Below are positions 8,905-18,363 of a stretch of 64,000 bases of DNA, piece by piece. The position numbers and the translations under genes were made by a program. Position 1 is the stretch's first letter; the number at the start of each line of letters is the position of its first letter. The DNA comes from Citrobacter sp. wls619 (GTDB taxonomy: Bacteria > Pseudomonadota > Gammaproteobacteria > Enterobacterales > Enterobacteriaceae): contig NZ_SZXJ01000005.1 of assembly GCF_005281345.1 (NCBI RefSeq), positions 319 through 64,318 of the forward strand, written 5' to 3'. Below the pieces are notes generated by a model that ran no database searches, was not told the origin of the DNA, and was given only the letters and a program-made list of their open reading frames with translations.

Positions 8905-10890
8905 ATGAATAACGCCATGTCATTCCGTTTAAACAGGGTGCTTATTGCTATTTCAGTCGCAACAAGCTTTATAGTGAATACCGCATTCGCGACCGAAACC
9001 CCAAAAGAAGCAACATCATTTACCAAACAAATAAATCAGCAATATATAAAATCGTTACCTTTTAGTGATAAACAGGATTTTGCTGACGCACAACGCGGAT
9101 TCATTGCGCCGCTACTGAGCCATGGCGAACTCAAAAATGCAGATGGTAAAGTGTTTTACCGTGCCGAAGATTATAAATTCGACATCAATGCCCCCGCTCC
9201 CGATACCGTCAACCCAAGCTTCTGGCGTCAGTCACAACTCAATGGTATTTCCGGGCTGTTTAAAGTCACCGACCGGATGTATCAGGTACGCAGCCAGGAT
9301 ATCTCAAACATCACCTTTATTGAAGGTGATACCGGCATCATCGTCGTGGATCCGTTGGTCAGCCCTGAGTCAGCAAAACCCAGTTTAGATCTCTATTTCC
9401 AACATCGTCCGCAAAAACCTATCGTTGCTGTCATCTATACCCATAGTCATACCGATCACTTTGGTGGTGTCAAAGGCATCGTCAGCGAAGAGGATGTCAA
9501 AGCAGGCAAAGTGCAAATCATCGCGCCAGCCGGGTTTATGGAAGAGGCTATCAGCGAAAATGTGCTGGCCGGCAATATTATGAACCGTCGGGTGCTGTAT
9601 TCTTATGGTCTGCTGCTGCCGCACAATGCGCAAGGTAACGTTGGCAACGGTTTGGGCGTTACGATTGCCCCAGGTAATCCAACCATTATCGCTCCGACAA
9701 CCTCAATCACCAAAACAGGAGAAAAACGCACGATTGATGGGTTGGAATTCGACTTTCTGATGGCGCCAGGCAGCGAAGCACCAGCAGAAATGCACTTCTA
9801 TATTCCGAAACTGAAAGCGCTCTGCACTGCAGAGAATGCGACTCATACGCTGCACAACTTCTATACTCTGCGCGGAGCGAAGACCCGTGATGTTAGCAAG
9901 TGGTCATCCTATCTGAATGAAACACTTGATGCGTGGGGAAGCCAGGCTGAAGTCCTGTTTATGCCGCACACCTGGCCGGTATGGGGTAATGATCATATTA
10001 ATAATTATATTAATAAATACCGTGACACCATTAAGTATATTCACGACCAAACGCTACATTTAGCCAACCAGGGTTACACGCTGAATGAAGTGGGAGACAT
10101 GATAAAACTCCCACCTGCGCTGGCGAATAACTGGGCCAGCCGCGGTTACTATGGCTCGGTCAGTCACAACGCCCGCGCCGTTTATAACTACTATCTTGGC
10201 TACTATGACGGCAACCCAGCGAACCTCCATCCTTATGGACAAGTCGAAATGGGCAAACGCTACGTGAAAGCGCTGGGTGGCACCACACATGCAATTGGGC
10301 TGGCACGCGATGCCTACAAACAAGGGGATTACCGCTGGGCCGCCGAGCTTCTCAAACAGGTAATCGCGGCTAATCCAGGCGACCAGATCGCGAGAAACCT
10401 ACAGGCGGATACCTTTGAACAGTTGGGCTATCAGGCAGAGTCCGCAACCTGGCGCGGGTTCTACCTGACCGGTGCGAAAGAACTGCGTGAAGGAGTACAT
10501 AAGTTTAGCCACGGCACCTCAAACTCCAGTGACACCATTAAAGGCATGACGGTAGAAATGCTGTTTGACTATATGGCGGTCCGCCTGGATAGCGACAAAG
10601 CAGCAGGTAAAGATATCAGCCTGAACTTTAATCTGGCAGAAGGTGATAACCTGAACCTGACACTCAATGACAGCGTGCTTAATTACCGTAAGACACTTTT
10701 GCCAAAAGCGGATACCTCGTTCTATATGAGCCGTGCCGATCTGCATCGCGTGCTGACTGGCGAAACAAAGATGGCAGACCTGGTGAAAGCGAAAAAAGTC
10801 AAAGTCATCGGGAATGCGGCGAAGCTGGATGAAATTATCGCATGTCTGGATCAATTTGACCTGTGGGTAAATATTGTCACCCCCAATTAA
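8905..10890 (+). CDS. yjcS: Linear primary alkylsulfatase YjcS
   Basis: This 661-residue enzyme, the same length as E. coli YjcS, belongs to the SdsA1/BDS1 metallo-beta-lactamase alkylsulfatases that hydrolyse SDS-like sulfate esters. A signal peptide ([20 protein letters not shown], ending near AFA before TETP) directs it to the periplasm. The zinc motif THSHTDH lies at residues 179-185, followed by the dimerisation region and a C-terminal SCP2-like domain ([17 protein letters not shown]). The start at 8905 has GGAG six bases upstream; an ATG four codons earlier has none. A terminator follows. Confidence 0.94.
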   Translation: MNNAMSFRLNRVLIAISVATSFIVNTAFATETPKEATSFTKQINQQYIKSLPFSDKQDFADAQRGFIAPLLSHGELKNADGKVFYRAEDYKFDINAPAPDTVNPSFWRQSQLNGISGLFKVTDRMYQVRSQDISNITFIEGDTGIIVVDPLVSPESAKPSLDLYFQHRPQKPIVAVIYTHSHTDHFGGVKGIVSEEDVKAGKVQIIAPAGFMEEAISENVLAGNIMNRRVLYSYGLLLPHNAQGNVGNGLGVTIAPGNPTIIAPTTSITKTGEKRTIDGLEFDFLMAPGSEAPAEMHFYIPKLKALCTAENATHTLHNFYTLRGAKTRDVSKWSSYLNETLDAWGSQAEVLFMPHTWPVWGNDHINNYINKYRDTIKYIHDQTLHLANQGYTLNEVGDMIKLPPALANNWASRGYYGSVSHNARAVYNYYLGYYDGNPANLHPYGQVEMGKRYVKALGGTTHAIGLARDAYKQGDYRWAAELLKQVIAANPGDQIARNLQADTFEQLGYQAESATWRGFYLTGAKELREGVHKFSHGTSNSSDTIKGMTVEMLFDYMAVRLDSDKAAGKDISLNFNLAEGDNLNLTLNDSVLNYRKTLLPKADTSFYMSRADLHRVLTGETKMADLVKAKKVKVIGNAAKLDEIIACLDQFDLWVNIVTPN

Positions 10891-10900
10891 TATGACCGAC

Positions 10901-10930
10901 GTTCAGGGGAATTACCCCCTGAACTTTTTA
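10901..10930 (+). terminator. Rho-independent terminator of yjcS
   Basis: A perfect 9-base-pair stem (GTTCAGGGG / CCCCTGAAC) with a 6-base loop is followed by TTTTTA, 11 bases after the yjcS stop. Confidence 0.9.
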
Positions 10931-11082
10931 TTCACCCAAGAAATGAAATGCAATAAAACTATCGAATAAGTTATGAATACGGTTGCGCAATAAAGCTATT
11001 TTTCTCCTCGATAAAAATAGCCATACTGGTATTTTTATATTCACCCCGAATATTGTTCGTAATACACAGGATGTATTTTAAT

Positions 11083-11358
11083 ATGCAAATAGTTAAATCC
11101 CGGATTGTGATGCAAATAAAAAAAAGTGGTTGGCTTTCGCTTGCCGCATTACTTACAGGATGCTCACTGCCCCCGGCTATTCCTGTTATTGGAGCTTATT
11201 ACCCTGACTGGTTTTTTTGCATGATCGCTGGCGTTATTCTTACGCTCATCACCCGACGGGTCATGCTGCATAAATATAACGTTCTGTCATTCGCAGGGAT
11301 TATTTATACCACCCTCTTTGCACTCTACTCCATGCTGTTCTGGCTGGTATTTTTTTAA
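11083..11358 (+). CDS. ytcA: Small membrane lipoprotein YtcA
   Basis: This 91-residue protein has a lipobox LLTGC (Cys at about residue 27) followed by two hydrophobic segments (about residues 41-55 and 68-90), as in E. coli YtcA. Starting at 11083 (MQIVKSRIV) gives the same length as the E. coli protein; later and earlier ATGs exist at 11110 and 11053. In E. coli it is the first gene of the ytcA-mdtNOP efflux operon. Here the genes after it are decayed, so it has lost its partners. Its function is not established. Confidence 0.85.
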   Translation: MQIVKSRIVMQIKKSGWLSLAALLTGCSLPPAIPVIGAYYPDWFFCMIAGVILTLITRRVMLHKYNVLSFAGIIYTTLFALYSMLFWLVFF

Positions 11359-11377
11359 CTCACATTGAGATGCGCCC

Positions 11378-12277
11378 ATGGAAAGCTCGCAGAAAAAAGT
11401 TCCTCGTAACAAAGTGCCTACCCTGGCTCTGGTTATTCTTACACTTGTGGTGATGATATTTGTCATCTGGCGTATGGATAACTCCCCGTCCGCCAGCGAC
11501 GCCTACGCCGCAGCTGACACCATTGATGTTGTCCCGGAAGTAAGCGGGCGTATAGTGGCGCTGAGCGCACTCGATCAACAGATTATGTTGACCCAACGTA
11601 CTGTCGACGCACAGAAACTTGCCGCCGGTTCCGTAGAAGCCACGGTTGCTAAAGCTCGTGCGGCGGCAAACCAGGCCAGCAATACCCTGAAGCGTACCGA
11701 GCCGCTGCTGTCCCAAGACTTTGTTTCAGCGGAAGACGCTGACCGCGCCCGCACCGCGCAGCGTGCCAGCGAAGCCGATCTCAACGCTGTGTTGTTACAG
11801 GCACAGCATCCACGCCGCTGCGGTCAGCGGCGTGGATGCTCTGGTCGACCAACGCGTGGCGGTCCAGGCGGATATCGCACTCACCCAGTTACATCTGGAA
11901 ATGGCCACGGTACGCGCACCCTTTGATGGTCGTGTGGTCTCGTTAAAAACCGCTATCGGTCAATTCGCTTCCGCAATGAACCCCATCTTTACTCTGATTG
12001 ATACTCGCCACTGGTATGTGACTGCCAATTTCCGCGAAACCGAATTAAAGAATATCCAGACCGGTACGCCAGCCTCCCTGCGATTGATGGGCGACAGCAG
12101 CAAAACGTTTAGCTGCAAAGTGGATTCCATCGGCTACGGCGTGCTGCCAGATGATGGTGGCATGGTGCTCGCCGAGCAGATGTCGTTATTGATGCTGGAC
12201 AGTCAGCGCGTGATTCAAAGTCTACAGCTGATTAAATCCCTTGGCGCGGCTATCAGGCCACGTCCGACAAGGCCTGA
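11378..12277 (+). pseudogene. mdtN: Collapsed mdtNOP operon: broken mdtN fused to the 3' end of mdtP
   Basis: The first 50 codons are clear MdtN, the periplasmic adaptor of an MFS-like multidrug pump. An in-frame gap of roughly 30 residues follows at SGRIVALSALDQQIML, removing most of the lipoyl half and hairpin start. A frameshift near 11806-11812 moves the reading into another frame (AAAVSGVDALVDQR...). That frame continues as MdtN up to VLPDDGGMVL and then changes abruptly into AEQMSLLMLDSQRVIQSLQLIKSLG, which I recognise as the extreme C-terminus of MdtP, the outer-membrane factor. The end of mdtN, all of mdtO and most of mdtP are gone. A further slip precedes the final GYQA-like codons, and the stop runs into a REP. 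Comparisons to E. coli are from memory. Confidence 0.88.
11805..11840. repeat. Perfect inverted repeat inside the mdtN remnant
   Basis: The arms AGCATCCACGCCGCTG (11805-11820) and CAGCGGCGTGGATGCT (11825-11840) are perfectly complementary over 16 bases, with a 4-base loop (CGGT). The repeat lies exactly where the mdtN frameshift occurs. The right arm encodes conserved MdtN residues (SGVDA); the left arm does not give the residues expected from the E. coli protein. Confidence 0.9.
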
Positions 12278-12343
12278 TAAGCGCAGCGCCATCAGACTAT
12301 CGCGCACAGATTGCCGGATGGCGGCTTCGCCTTATCCGCCCTA
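12252..12343. repeat. REP/BIME elements downstream of the mdtP remnant
   Basis: The segment contains TATCAGGCC ... GGCCTGATAAGCGCAGCG followed by a second unit TTGCCGGATGGCGGC ... GCCTTATCCGCC. They match REP units found elsewhere in the window. Confidence 0.85.
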
Positions 12344-12393
12344 TGTTCTCCCCACGCCCTCTGATTTACGTCAGACGGCTTTTTCTTTCGTCA

Positions 12394-12407
12394 CGTCAAA
12401 TATGACG
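12394..12407. promoter_or_regulatory. Candidate FhlA upstream activating site for fdhF
   Basis: The perfect palindrome CGTCAAATATGACG sits about 105 bases before the predicted fdhF transcription start. That is the distance at which the FhlA-dependent upstream sequence of E. coli fdhF lies. A flanking TCGTCA adds to the symmetry. Assignment to FhlA rests on position, not on a verified motif match. Confidence 0.5.
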
Positions 12408-12478
12408 ACAGCCTGTTTTTCGTCAGGGTTTTGCGCAAAATTCGCCCGTAATATCGACGAATGCCCCTGATAAAAACA

Positions 12479-12494
12479 TGGCATAAAAGATGCA
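12479..12494 (+). promoter_or_regulatory. Sigma-54 promoter of fdhF
   Basis: TGGCATAAAAGATGCA fits the -24/-12 consensus TGGCAC-N5-TTGC, with GG and GC exactly 12 bases apart. It lies 53 bases before the fdhF start, in keeping with formate- and FhlA-dependent expression known for this gene. Confidence 0.85.
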
Positions 12495-12546
12495 TAAGCA
12501 AAGCGACAAGCGCGTATGCGCGATTTGATTAACTGGAGCGAGACCG

Positions 12547-14694
12547 ATGAAAAAAGTCGTCACGGTTTGCCCATATTGCGCATCAGGTTGCAAAATCAAC
12601 CTGGTGGTCGATAACGGCAAAATCGTCCGGGCTGAAGCGGCGCAGGGGAAAACCAACCAGGGTACCCTGTGTCTGAAGGGCTACTATGGCTGGGATTTTA
12701 TCAATGATACCCAGATCCTGACCCCTCGTCTGAAAACCCCCATGATCCGTCGCCAGCGTGGCGGCAAACTGGAATCCGTTTCCTGGGATGAAGCGCTTAA
12801 TTACGTCGCCGATCGCCTGAGCGCCATCAAAGCGAAGTATGGCCCGGACGCCATTCAGACGACCGGTTCATCTCGCGGTACAGGTAACGAAACCAACTAT
12901 GTAATGCAAAAATTCGCGCGCGCCGTTATTGGTACCAATAACGTTGACTGCTGCGCTCGCGTCTGACACGGCCCTTCGGTTGCAGGTCTGCACCAATCGG
13001 TCGGTAACGGCGCAATGAGTAATGCCATCAATGAAATTGATGACACCGATTTAGTGTTCATCTTCGGGTATAACCCGGCGGATTCCCACCCTATCGTGGC
13101 GAATCACGTGATCAACGCTAAACGCAAAGGGGCGAAAATTATCGTCTGCGATCCGCGCAAAATTGAAACTGCGCGTATTGCTGACATGCACATCGCGTTG
13201 AGAAACGGCTCGAATATCGCGCTGCTTAACGCTATGGGTCATGTCATCATCGAAGAAAAACTGTACGACCAGGCGTTCGTCGCCTCGCGTACGGAAGGAT
13301 TCGAAGAGTACAGCAAGATTGTCGAAGGCTACACGCCGGAGTCCGTCGAAGATATTACTGGCGTTAGCGCTCAGGATATCCGTCAGGCTGCACGTATGTA
13401 TGCTTCGGCGAAAAGCGCGGCCATCCTGTGGGGCATGGGTGTTACCCAGTTCTATCAGGGCGTGGAAACCGTGCGTTCACTGACCAGCCTCGCCATGCTG
13501 ACCGGTAACCTCGGTAAGCCAAGCGTCGGTGTTAACCCGGTTCGTGGCCAGAACAACGTTCAGGGCGCATGTGACATGGGTGCGCTGCCGGATACCTATC
13601 CGGGCTATCAATACGTGAAAGATCCGGCTAACCGCGAGAAATTCGCCAAAGCCTGGGGCGTGGAAAGCCTGCCGGCACATACCGGCTATCGCATCAGCGA
13701 GCTGCCGCACCGTGCGGCCCATGGCGAAGTTCGCGCGGCCTACATTATGGGCGAAGATCCATTACAGACCGACGCTGAGCTTTCCGCAGTACGTAAAGGC
13801 TTCGAAGATCTGGAACTGGTTATCGTGCAGGATATCTTCATGACCAAAACCGCTGCTGCCGCAGACGTTATTTTACCGTCTACGTCATGGGGCGAACATG
13901 AAGGCGTATTCTCCGCGGCTGACCGTGGCTTCCAGCGCTTCTTTAAAGCCGTTGAGCCGAAGTGGGATCTGAAAACGGACTGGCAGATTATCAGTGAAAT
14001 CGCCACCCGTATGGGTTACCCGATGCACTACAACAACACCCAGGAAATCTGGGACGAGTTGCGTCATCTGTGCCCGGATTTCTACGGTGCCACTTACGAG
14101 AAGATGGGCGAACTGGGTTATATCCAGTGGCCTTGCCGCGACACCTCAGATGCCGACCAGGGTACGTCTTACCTCTTCAAAGAGAAGTTTGACACCCCGA
14201 ACGGCCTGGCGCAGTTCTTCACCTGCGACTGGGTAGCGCCAATCGACAAACTCACCCCAGAGTACCCAATGGTACTGTCAACGGTGCGTGAAGTCGGCCA
14301 CTACTCTTGCCGTTCGATGACCGGTAACTGTGCGGCGCTGGCCGCGCTGGCAGATGAGCCGGGCTATGCCCAGATCAACACCGCCGACGCAGAACGCCTG
14401 GGCATCCAGGATGAAGAGCTGGTGTGGGTGAACTCGCGTAAAGGCCGGGTCATTACCCGTGCGGCAGTCAGCGATCGTCCAAACAAAGGCGCGATTTACA
14501 TGACCTACCAGTGGTGGATTGGCGCATGTAATGAACTTGTAACCGAGAACTTAAGCCCGATTACCAAAACGCCGGAGTACAAGTACTGTGCTGTAAACGT
14601 TGAACGCATTGCCGATCAGCGCGCTGCCGAGCAGTATGTCATTGATGAGTACACCAAGCTGAAAGCCAGCCTGCGCGAAAGCGCGATGGGTTAA
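12547..14694 (+). CDS. fdhF: Formate dehydrogenase H, selenoprotein
   Basis: This 715-residue molybdenum-bisMGD enzyme oxidises formate to CO2 in the cytoplasmic formate hydrogenlyase complex. The frame is interrupted only by TGA at 12964-12966, codon 140, in NVDCCARV-U-HGPSVAG. This is the selenocysteine position of E. coli FdhF, and the downstream reading continues as FdhF to the normal end. A [4Fe-4S] motif CPYCASGC stands at residues 8-15. A sigma-54 promoter lies upstream and a terminator downstream. selA/B/C and the hydrogenase-3 genes are outside the window. Confidence 0.97.
12964..13003 (+). promoter_or_regulatory. Bacterial SECIS element for the fdhF UGA
   Basis: The sequence directly after the UGA can fold into the SelB-binding hairpin. 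The upper stem-loop TGCAGGTCTGCA (12981-12992) carries the GGUCU apical loop known to bind SelB in E. coli fdhF, and its distance from the UGA is the same as I recall for E. coli. Confidence 0.88.
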
Positions 14695-14704
14695 GCTTCC
14701 CCTG

Positions 14705-14732
14705 ACGGCCTCCATTCGGAGGCCGTTTTTTT
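14705..14732 (+). terminator. Rho-independent terminator of fdhF
   Basis: The stem ACGGCCTCC / GGAGGCCGT with loop ATTC is followed by seven T residues, ten bases after the fdhF stop. Confidence 0.93.
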
Positions 14733-14785
14733 ATGCACATAATCTCTCTATACTGTTCATTCCCTACACTAAATCTAAATATAAG

Positions 14786-15469
14786 ATGAAACGACTTTTC
14801 GCCTTGATGGTGTTAATGACATGCTTTGTCCATGCCGAAGAGCCCGGTAGTCAGTTTTTGAAAGCCGCCGAGTCCGGAGACCGACGCGCACAATATTTCC
14901 TCGCTGATACCTGGTTTAGCTCAGGCGATTTGGGTAAAGCGGAATATTGGGCGCAAAAAGCCGCCGACAATGGTGATGCCGATGCTTACGCATTGCTGGC
15001 ACAGATTAAGATTACCAATCCGGTCAGTCTGGATTACCCCGAGGCCAAAACGCTGGCCGAAAAAGCGACCCAGGCAGGCAGTAAGGCGGGGGAAATTACG
15101 CTGGCGAGAATTCTGGTGAACACGCAGGCCGGGCGCACAGATTACCCCAAAGCGATTACATTGCTGCAAAACGCCTCGGAAAATCTGGAGAACGACTCCA
15201 CTGTCGATGCGCAAATGCTGCTCGGACTGATCTACGCCAATGGCGTGGGTATTCCTGCCGACGATGAAAAGGCCACATGGTATTTCAAGCGCAGCTCGGC
15301 CATTTCCCGCACCGGATATTCCGAATACTGGGCCGGGATGATGTTCTTAAACGGTGAGCAGGGTTTTATTGAAAAGAATAAACAGAAGGCGCTGCACTGG
15401 CTGAATCTGAGCTGTACAGAAGGGTTCGATACCGGCTGTGAAGAGTTTGATACATTAACGAACAGGTAA
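14786..15469 (+). CDS. yjcO: Sel1-repeat (SLR) periplasmic protein YjcO
   Basis: This 227-residue protein has a cleavable signal peptide (MKRLFALMVLMTCFVHA, then EE) and a run of Sel1-like repeats: AESGDRRAQYFLADTWF, AADNGDADAYALLAQI, QAGSKAGEITLARI, then LIYANGVGIPADDEKATWYF and MMFLNGEQG. Such repeats form solenoids for protein contacts. Position after fdhF and size agree with E. coli YjcO. Its function is unknown. The usual ribosome site is weak (AAGATGAAA). Confidence 0.88.
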   Translation: MKRLFALMVLMTCFVHAEEPGSQFLKAAESGDRRAQYFLADTWFSSGDLGKAEYWAQKAADNGDADAYALLAQIKITNPVSLDYPEAKTLAEKATQAGSKAGEITLARILVNTQAGRTDYPKAITLLQNASENLENDSTVDAQMLLGLIYANGVGIPADDEKATWYFKRSSAISRTGYSEYWAGMMFLNGEQGFIEKNKQKALHWLNLSCTEGFDTGCEEFDTLTNR

Positions 15470-15488
15470 TGGTGTAAACATTGTCGTT

Positions 15489-15567
15489 GTAGGCCTGATA
15501 AGCGTAGCGCCATCAGGCAACCCGGAGCAGATTGCCGGATGGCGGCGCAAGCGCCTTATCCGGCAAT
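15489..15567. repeat. REP/BIME element between convergent yjcO and gltP
   Basis: Two units (GTAGGCCTGATAAGCGTAGC with CATCAGGC, and TTGCCGGATGGCGG with GCCTTATCCGGCAA) stand between the two convergent stops. Confidence 0.9.
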
Positions 15568-15577
15568 CTGTCATTAC

Positions 15578-16891
15578 TTACTGATTCGCGGTCTTATCAA
15601 ATTTACCCAGCACGTCGCGCTCATAAGCCAGCGCTTTCTTACGGTCAAACTTGTGTTCCCACTTGGCGATTACCAGTACCGCCAGCGCGTTACCCACCAC
15701 GTTCAGCGCGGTACGCGCCATATCAAGAATACGGTCAACACCGGCGATAAACGCCAGACCTTCCAGCGGGATCCCCACACTGCCCAGCGTCGCCAACAGC
15801 ACCACAAACGATACGCCCGGTACGCCTGCAATCCCTTTCGAGGTTACCATCAGCGTCAGTACCAGCACGATTTCCTGCCACAATGACAGGTCAATACCGT
15901 ACAGCTGGGCAATAAAGATAGCCGCGATACTCTGGTACAACGTCGAACCATCCAGGTTGAATGAATAGCCGGTCGGCACCACGAAACTGGTGATTGATGC
16001 CGGTGCGCCGTAGGCTTCCATCTTCTCAATAATACGCGGCAGTACGCTCTCAGAACTGGCGGTAGAGTAGGCCAGAATCAGTTCGTCTTTCAGGATACGG
16101 ATTAAGATCCAGATGCTCAGACCACAGACTCGCGCCACGATACCCAGCACCACCAGTGCAAAGAACAGGATGGCAAAATGCACCAACAGCACCAGCTTCG
16201 CCAGCGGCCACAGGGAGGCAAAGCCAAAGTTTGCGACCGTGACGGCGATCAGCGCGAAAACACCGACCGGCGCATAGCGCATGACCATGTGGGTCACTTT
16301 AAACATGGTTTCGGAGATCGAGCGGAACACGGTAACCAGCGGTTCACGGTGCGTGGCAGGCAGAGAAGACAGACCTAAACCGAACAGCACCGAGAAGAAG
16401 ATAATCGGCAGCATGTCACCTTTCGCCATCGACGCAACGATGTTGGTCGGCACCAGTGACAAAATTGTGCCCATCAGGCCATGTGCATGACTCTGCACTT
16501 CTGCCGTTGTGCTTTGATATTTCGAAATATCCACGGTCGCCAGCTGCGACATATCAACGCCGGTACCTGGCTGGAATACGTTTGCCAGCGTAATACCGAG
16601 GATAATCGCCACGGTGGTGATCACTTCGAAATAGATAATGGTTTTCGCGCCAATACGGCCCAGCTGTTTTGCATCCCCCACCCCGGCGATACCCACAATC
16701 AGCGTGGAAATCACAATGGGCACGACGATCATTTTAATCAGGTGGATAAAGATATCACCCGCCGGTTGCAGCAGGTTTAACACCAGCCATTCGCGGCTGT
16801 CACTATGGTAGTGCAGGTAACTCCCCAGCAAAATGCCCAGCACCATGGCGATGAGGATCTGCCATGCCAGGCTGACTTTCAAATTTTTCAT
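15578..16891 (-). CDS. gltP: Glutamate/aspartate:proton symporter GltP
   Basis: This 437-residue inner-membrane carrier is of the DAACS (SLC1/GltPh) family. It shows multiple membrane helices, the serine-rich re-entrant loop motif STASSESVLPRI and the substrate-binding NLDGSTLYQSIAAIFIAQ with the following TSKGIAGVPG. Starting at 16891 (MKNLKVSLAWQIL) gives the same length as E. coli GltP, with GAGGAAG upstream; the open frame extends 12 codons further without need. It takes up L-glutamate and L-aspartate with protons. Single-gene unit. Confidence 0.96.
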   Translation of the reverse strand: MKNLKVSLAWQILIAMVLGILLGSYLHYHSDSREWLVLNLLQPAGDIFIHLIKMIVVPIVISTLIVGIAGVGDAKQLGRIGAKTIIYFEVITTVAIILGITLANVFQPGTGVDMSQLATVDISKYQSTTAEVQSHAHGLMGTILSLVPTNIVASMAKGDMLPIIFFSVLFGLGLSSLPATHREPLVTVFRSISETMFKVTHMVMRYAPVGVFALIAVTVANFGFASLWPLAKLVLLVHFAILFFALVVLGIVARVCGLSIWILIRILKDELILAYSTASSESVLPRIIEKMEAYGAPASITSFVVPTGYSFNLDGSTLYQSIAAIFIAQLYGIDLSLWQEIVLVLTLMVTSKGIAGVPGVSFVVLLATLGSVGIPLEGLAFIAGVDRILDMARTALNVVGNALAVLVIAKWEHKFDRKKALAYERDVLGKFDKTANQ

Positions 16892-17236
16892 AACAACGGA
16901 CTTCCTCGATGGAGCGCTATTCCGCATATAAAAATGCGAGAACAGTACATACTGAAAGGGTATGATTTGTGTTGCGTTCGTTTATAGAGTTTTTTAACGC
17001 TTATTATCATTATCATTTGCACGCTATCTCGCGCAAGCCTTTCAGAACAGGGGGTTTAGCTGAAATTATGCATAAAAACGCGAGTTTATATCGATAATCA
17101 TGAATAACTTTTTGTTATAAAAGAATTTTTATTTGATAAAAAATGAAGAAGTTCTTCCGTGAGTTTTTTTTACCCACTTGTTCGACTGCCTGTTTTTTAA
17201 ACAGGCAAAATGATACAAATCACAAAAAAAACAAAT
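16892..17236. other. Intergenic region nrfG - gltP
   Basis: This is the AT-rich upstream region of gltP, which reads away on the minus strand, and it lies downstream of nrfG. It contains a short hairpin GCCTGTTT-N3-AAACAGGC at 17188-17206 that could mark the end of the nrf transcript. It lacks a clear T-tract in the nrf direction. No other feature was recognised. Confidence 0.4.
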
Positions 17237-17857
17237 TTATTTTTGCCGATTCTGCAACAATTTCGCCATATTAATGGAGTCGATCAACTGCGCACGATTC
17301 ACCCTAGGCGAGTTTAAATCCATTACTTTTTGCCACATTGAAATCGCCTGCGCGTAATCAGCCTGCATAAACGCATCAGAAGCCAACAGCATCAGCGCGG
17401 TGACTTCGTTGCCGTCCAGCGCCAGGGATTTATCTATCATTTCGCGCGTTTGCGGTGTCATATGCTGTCCGGCCTGGTAATACAATACCGTCGCCAACGC
17501 CGAGTAGATTTCGGCGTTTTCACCCCGAAAACGCAGCGCCTGTTCATAGGCCAGCAGTGCATTGTGATACGCATTTTGCCAAAGATAATATTCCCCCAGT
17601 TGCGCCCATAACACCCCGTCCTGTGGCGTGGCACGAATCTGCGACTGCAAAGAAAGTAGCTGTTTTTCCTGAATATTTTCATCAGAGAACGCGTGTAATG
17701 GATCGGCCAGTCGGGCTTGCTCCTGACGGACAGCCTGCCATTTTGGTGTTAACAGATAACCTCCGATGCAGGCAATAACCATCATCACAACCGCGACAAC
17801 CAGCCGTTTCACCGGCATCGGACGAAACGCTGCCACGGCGCGTTCGGGCTGACTCAT
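17237..17857 (-). CDS. nrfG: Heme lyase subunit NrfG (TPR protein)
   Basis: This 206-residue protein has one N-terminal membrane anchor (about residues 18-38) and periplasmic TPR repeats ([25 protein letters not shown], then [38 protein letters not shown]). With NrfE and NrfF it attaches the unusual CxxCK-linked heme of NrfA; the TPR domain binds the NrfA C-terminus. It overlaps nrfF by 4 bases (ATGA). It is slightly longer than the 198 residues of E. coli, the extra being at the N-terminus. Confidence 0.94.
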   Translation of the reverse strand: MSQPERAVAAFRPMPVKRLVVAVVMMVIACIGGYLLTPKWQAVRQEQARLADPLHAFSDENIQEKQLLSLQSQIRATPQDGVLWAQLGEYYLWQNAYHNALLAYEQALRFRGENAEIYSALATVLYYQAGQHMTPQTREMIDKSLALDGNEVTALMLLASDAFMQADYAQAISMWQKVMDLNSPRVNRAQLIDSINMAKLLQNRQK

Positions 17858-18363
17858 CGCTCATCCTCCTCGGTACGCTGGCGCGATCTCACTCGCCAAA
17901 TCGCCACGCCCACCAGCAGCAATAACACGCACGGTAGCGCCCATAGCAGCAGCGTTTGCTCATTCAGTGGGGGGTTATAACGAACGAAATCACCGTAACG
18001 CGCGGTCATCCAGGCAGTGATCTCTGCTTCGTTTTTACCCTCTTCAACCATGCTATAAACCTGGTGACGCATACTGACCGCCACCGGCGCATTGGATTCC
18101 AGTAAGTTTTGGTTTTGGCACTGCGGACACCGCAGCTGGCTGGCAATAAACAGCGCCTTTTCCTGCTGTTGCGGGTTTGCAAAGCGCCAGGTGTCCACAA
18201 CCTGAGCATGTGTAGCGAAAGAAATGAAAAACAGGACGAGCGTTAAGAGTAAAAACTTTCTGCCGGATGGCGCTGCGCTTATCCGGCCTACGGTTTGCGT
18301 ACCCTGTAGGCCGGATAAGGCGTTTACGCCACCATCCGGCAACACTGTAATTAATTTACGCAT
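17854..18363 (-). CDS. nrfF: Heme lyase thiol-reduction subunit NrfF, with REP-encoded N-terminal extension
   Basis: NrfF is a CcmH-like periplasmic protein. The reduced-thiol motif [25 protein letters not shown] and a C-terminal membrane helix are present. The ATG at 18363 follows GGGGGAG and overlaps the nrfE stop by 8 bases (ATGCGTAA), so it looks native. Between codon 7 and the hydrophobic signal segment ([18 protein letters not shown]) lie about 30 residues encoded by a REP/BIME pair ([13 protein letters not shown] ... RISAAPSG). This gives 169 residues against about 127 in E. coli. There is no ATG or GTG start between the REP and the signal segment. The body of the protein is normal. 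Confidence 0.9.
   Translation of the reverse strand: MRKLITVLPDGGVNALSGLQGTQTVGRISAAPSGRKFLLLTLVLFFISFATHAQVVDTWRFANPQQQEKALFIASQLRCPQCQNQNLLESNAPVAVSMRHQVYSMVEEGKNEAEITAWMTARYGDFVRYNPPLNEQTLLLWALPCVLLLLVGVAIWRVRSRQRTEEDER
18261..18341. repeat. REP/BIME pair inside the nrfF coding region
   Basis: Two REP units in opposite orientation (TGCCGGATGGCGCTGCGCTT with ATCCGGCCTA; GTAGGCCGGATAAGGCG with CCACCATCCGGCAAC) lie wholly within the 5' part of nrfF. They keep the reading frame and add no stop. Confidence 0.92.

Noticed and set aside
12964-12966. In-frame TGA splitting fdhF into two open frames
   Set aside because: It is the known selenocysteine position with a following SECIS hairpin and normal FdhF sequence on both sides, not a nonsense mutation.
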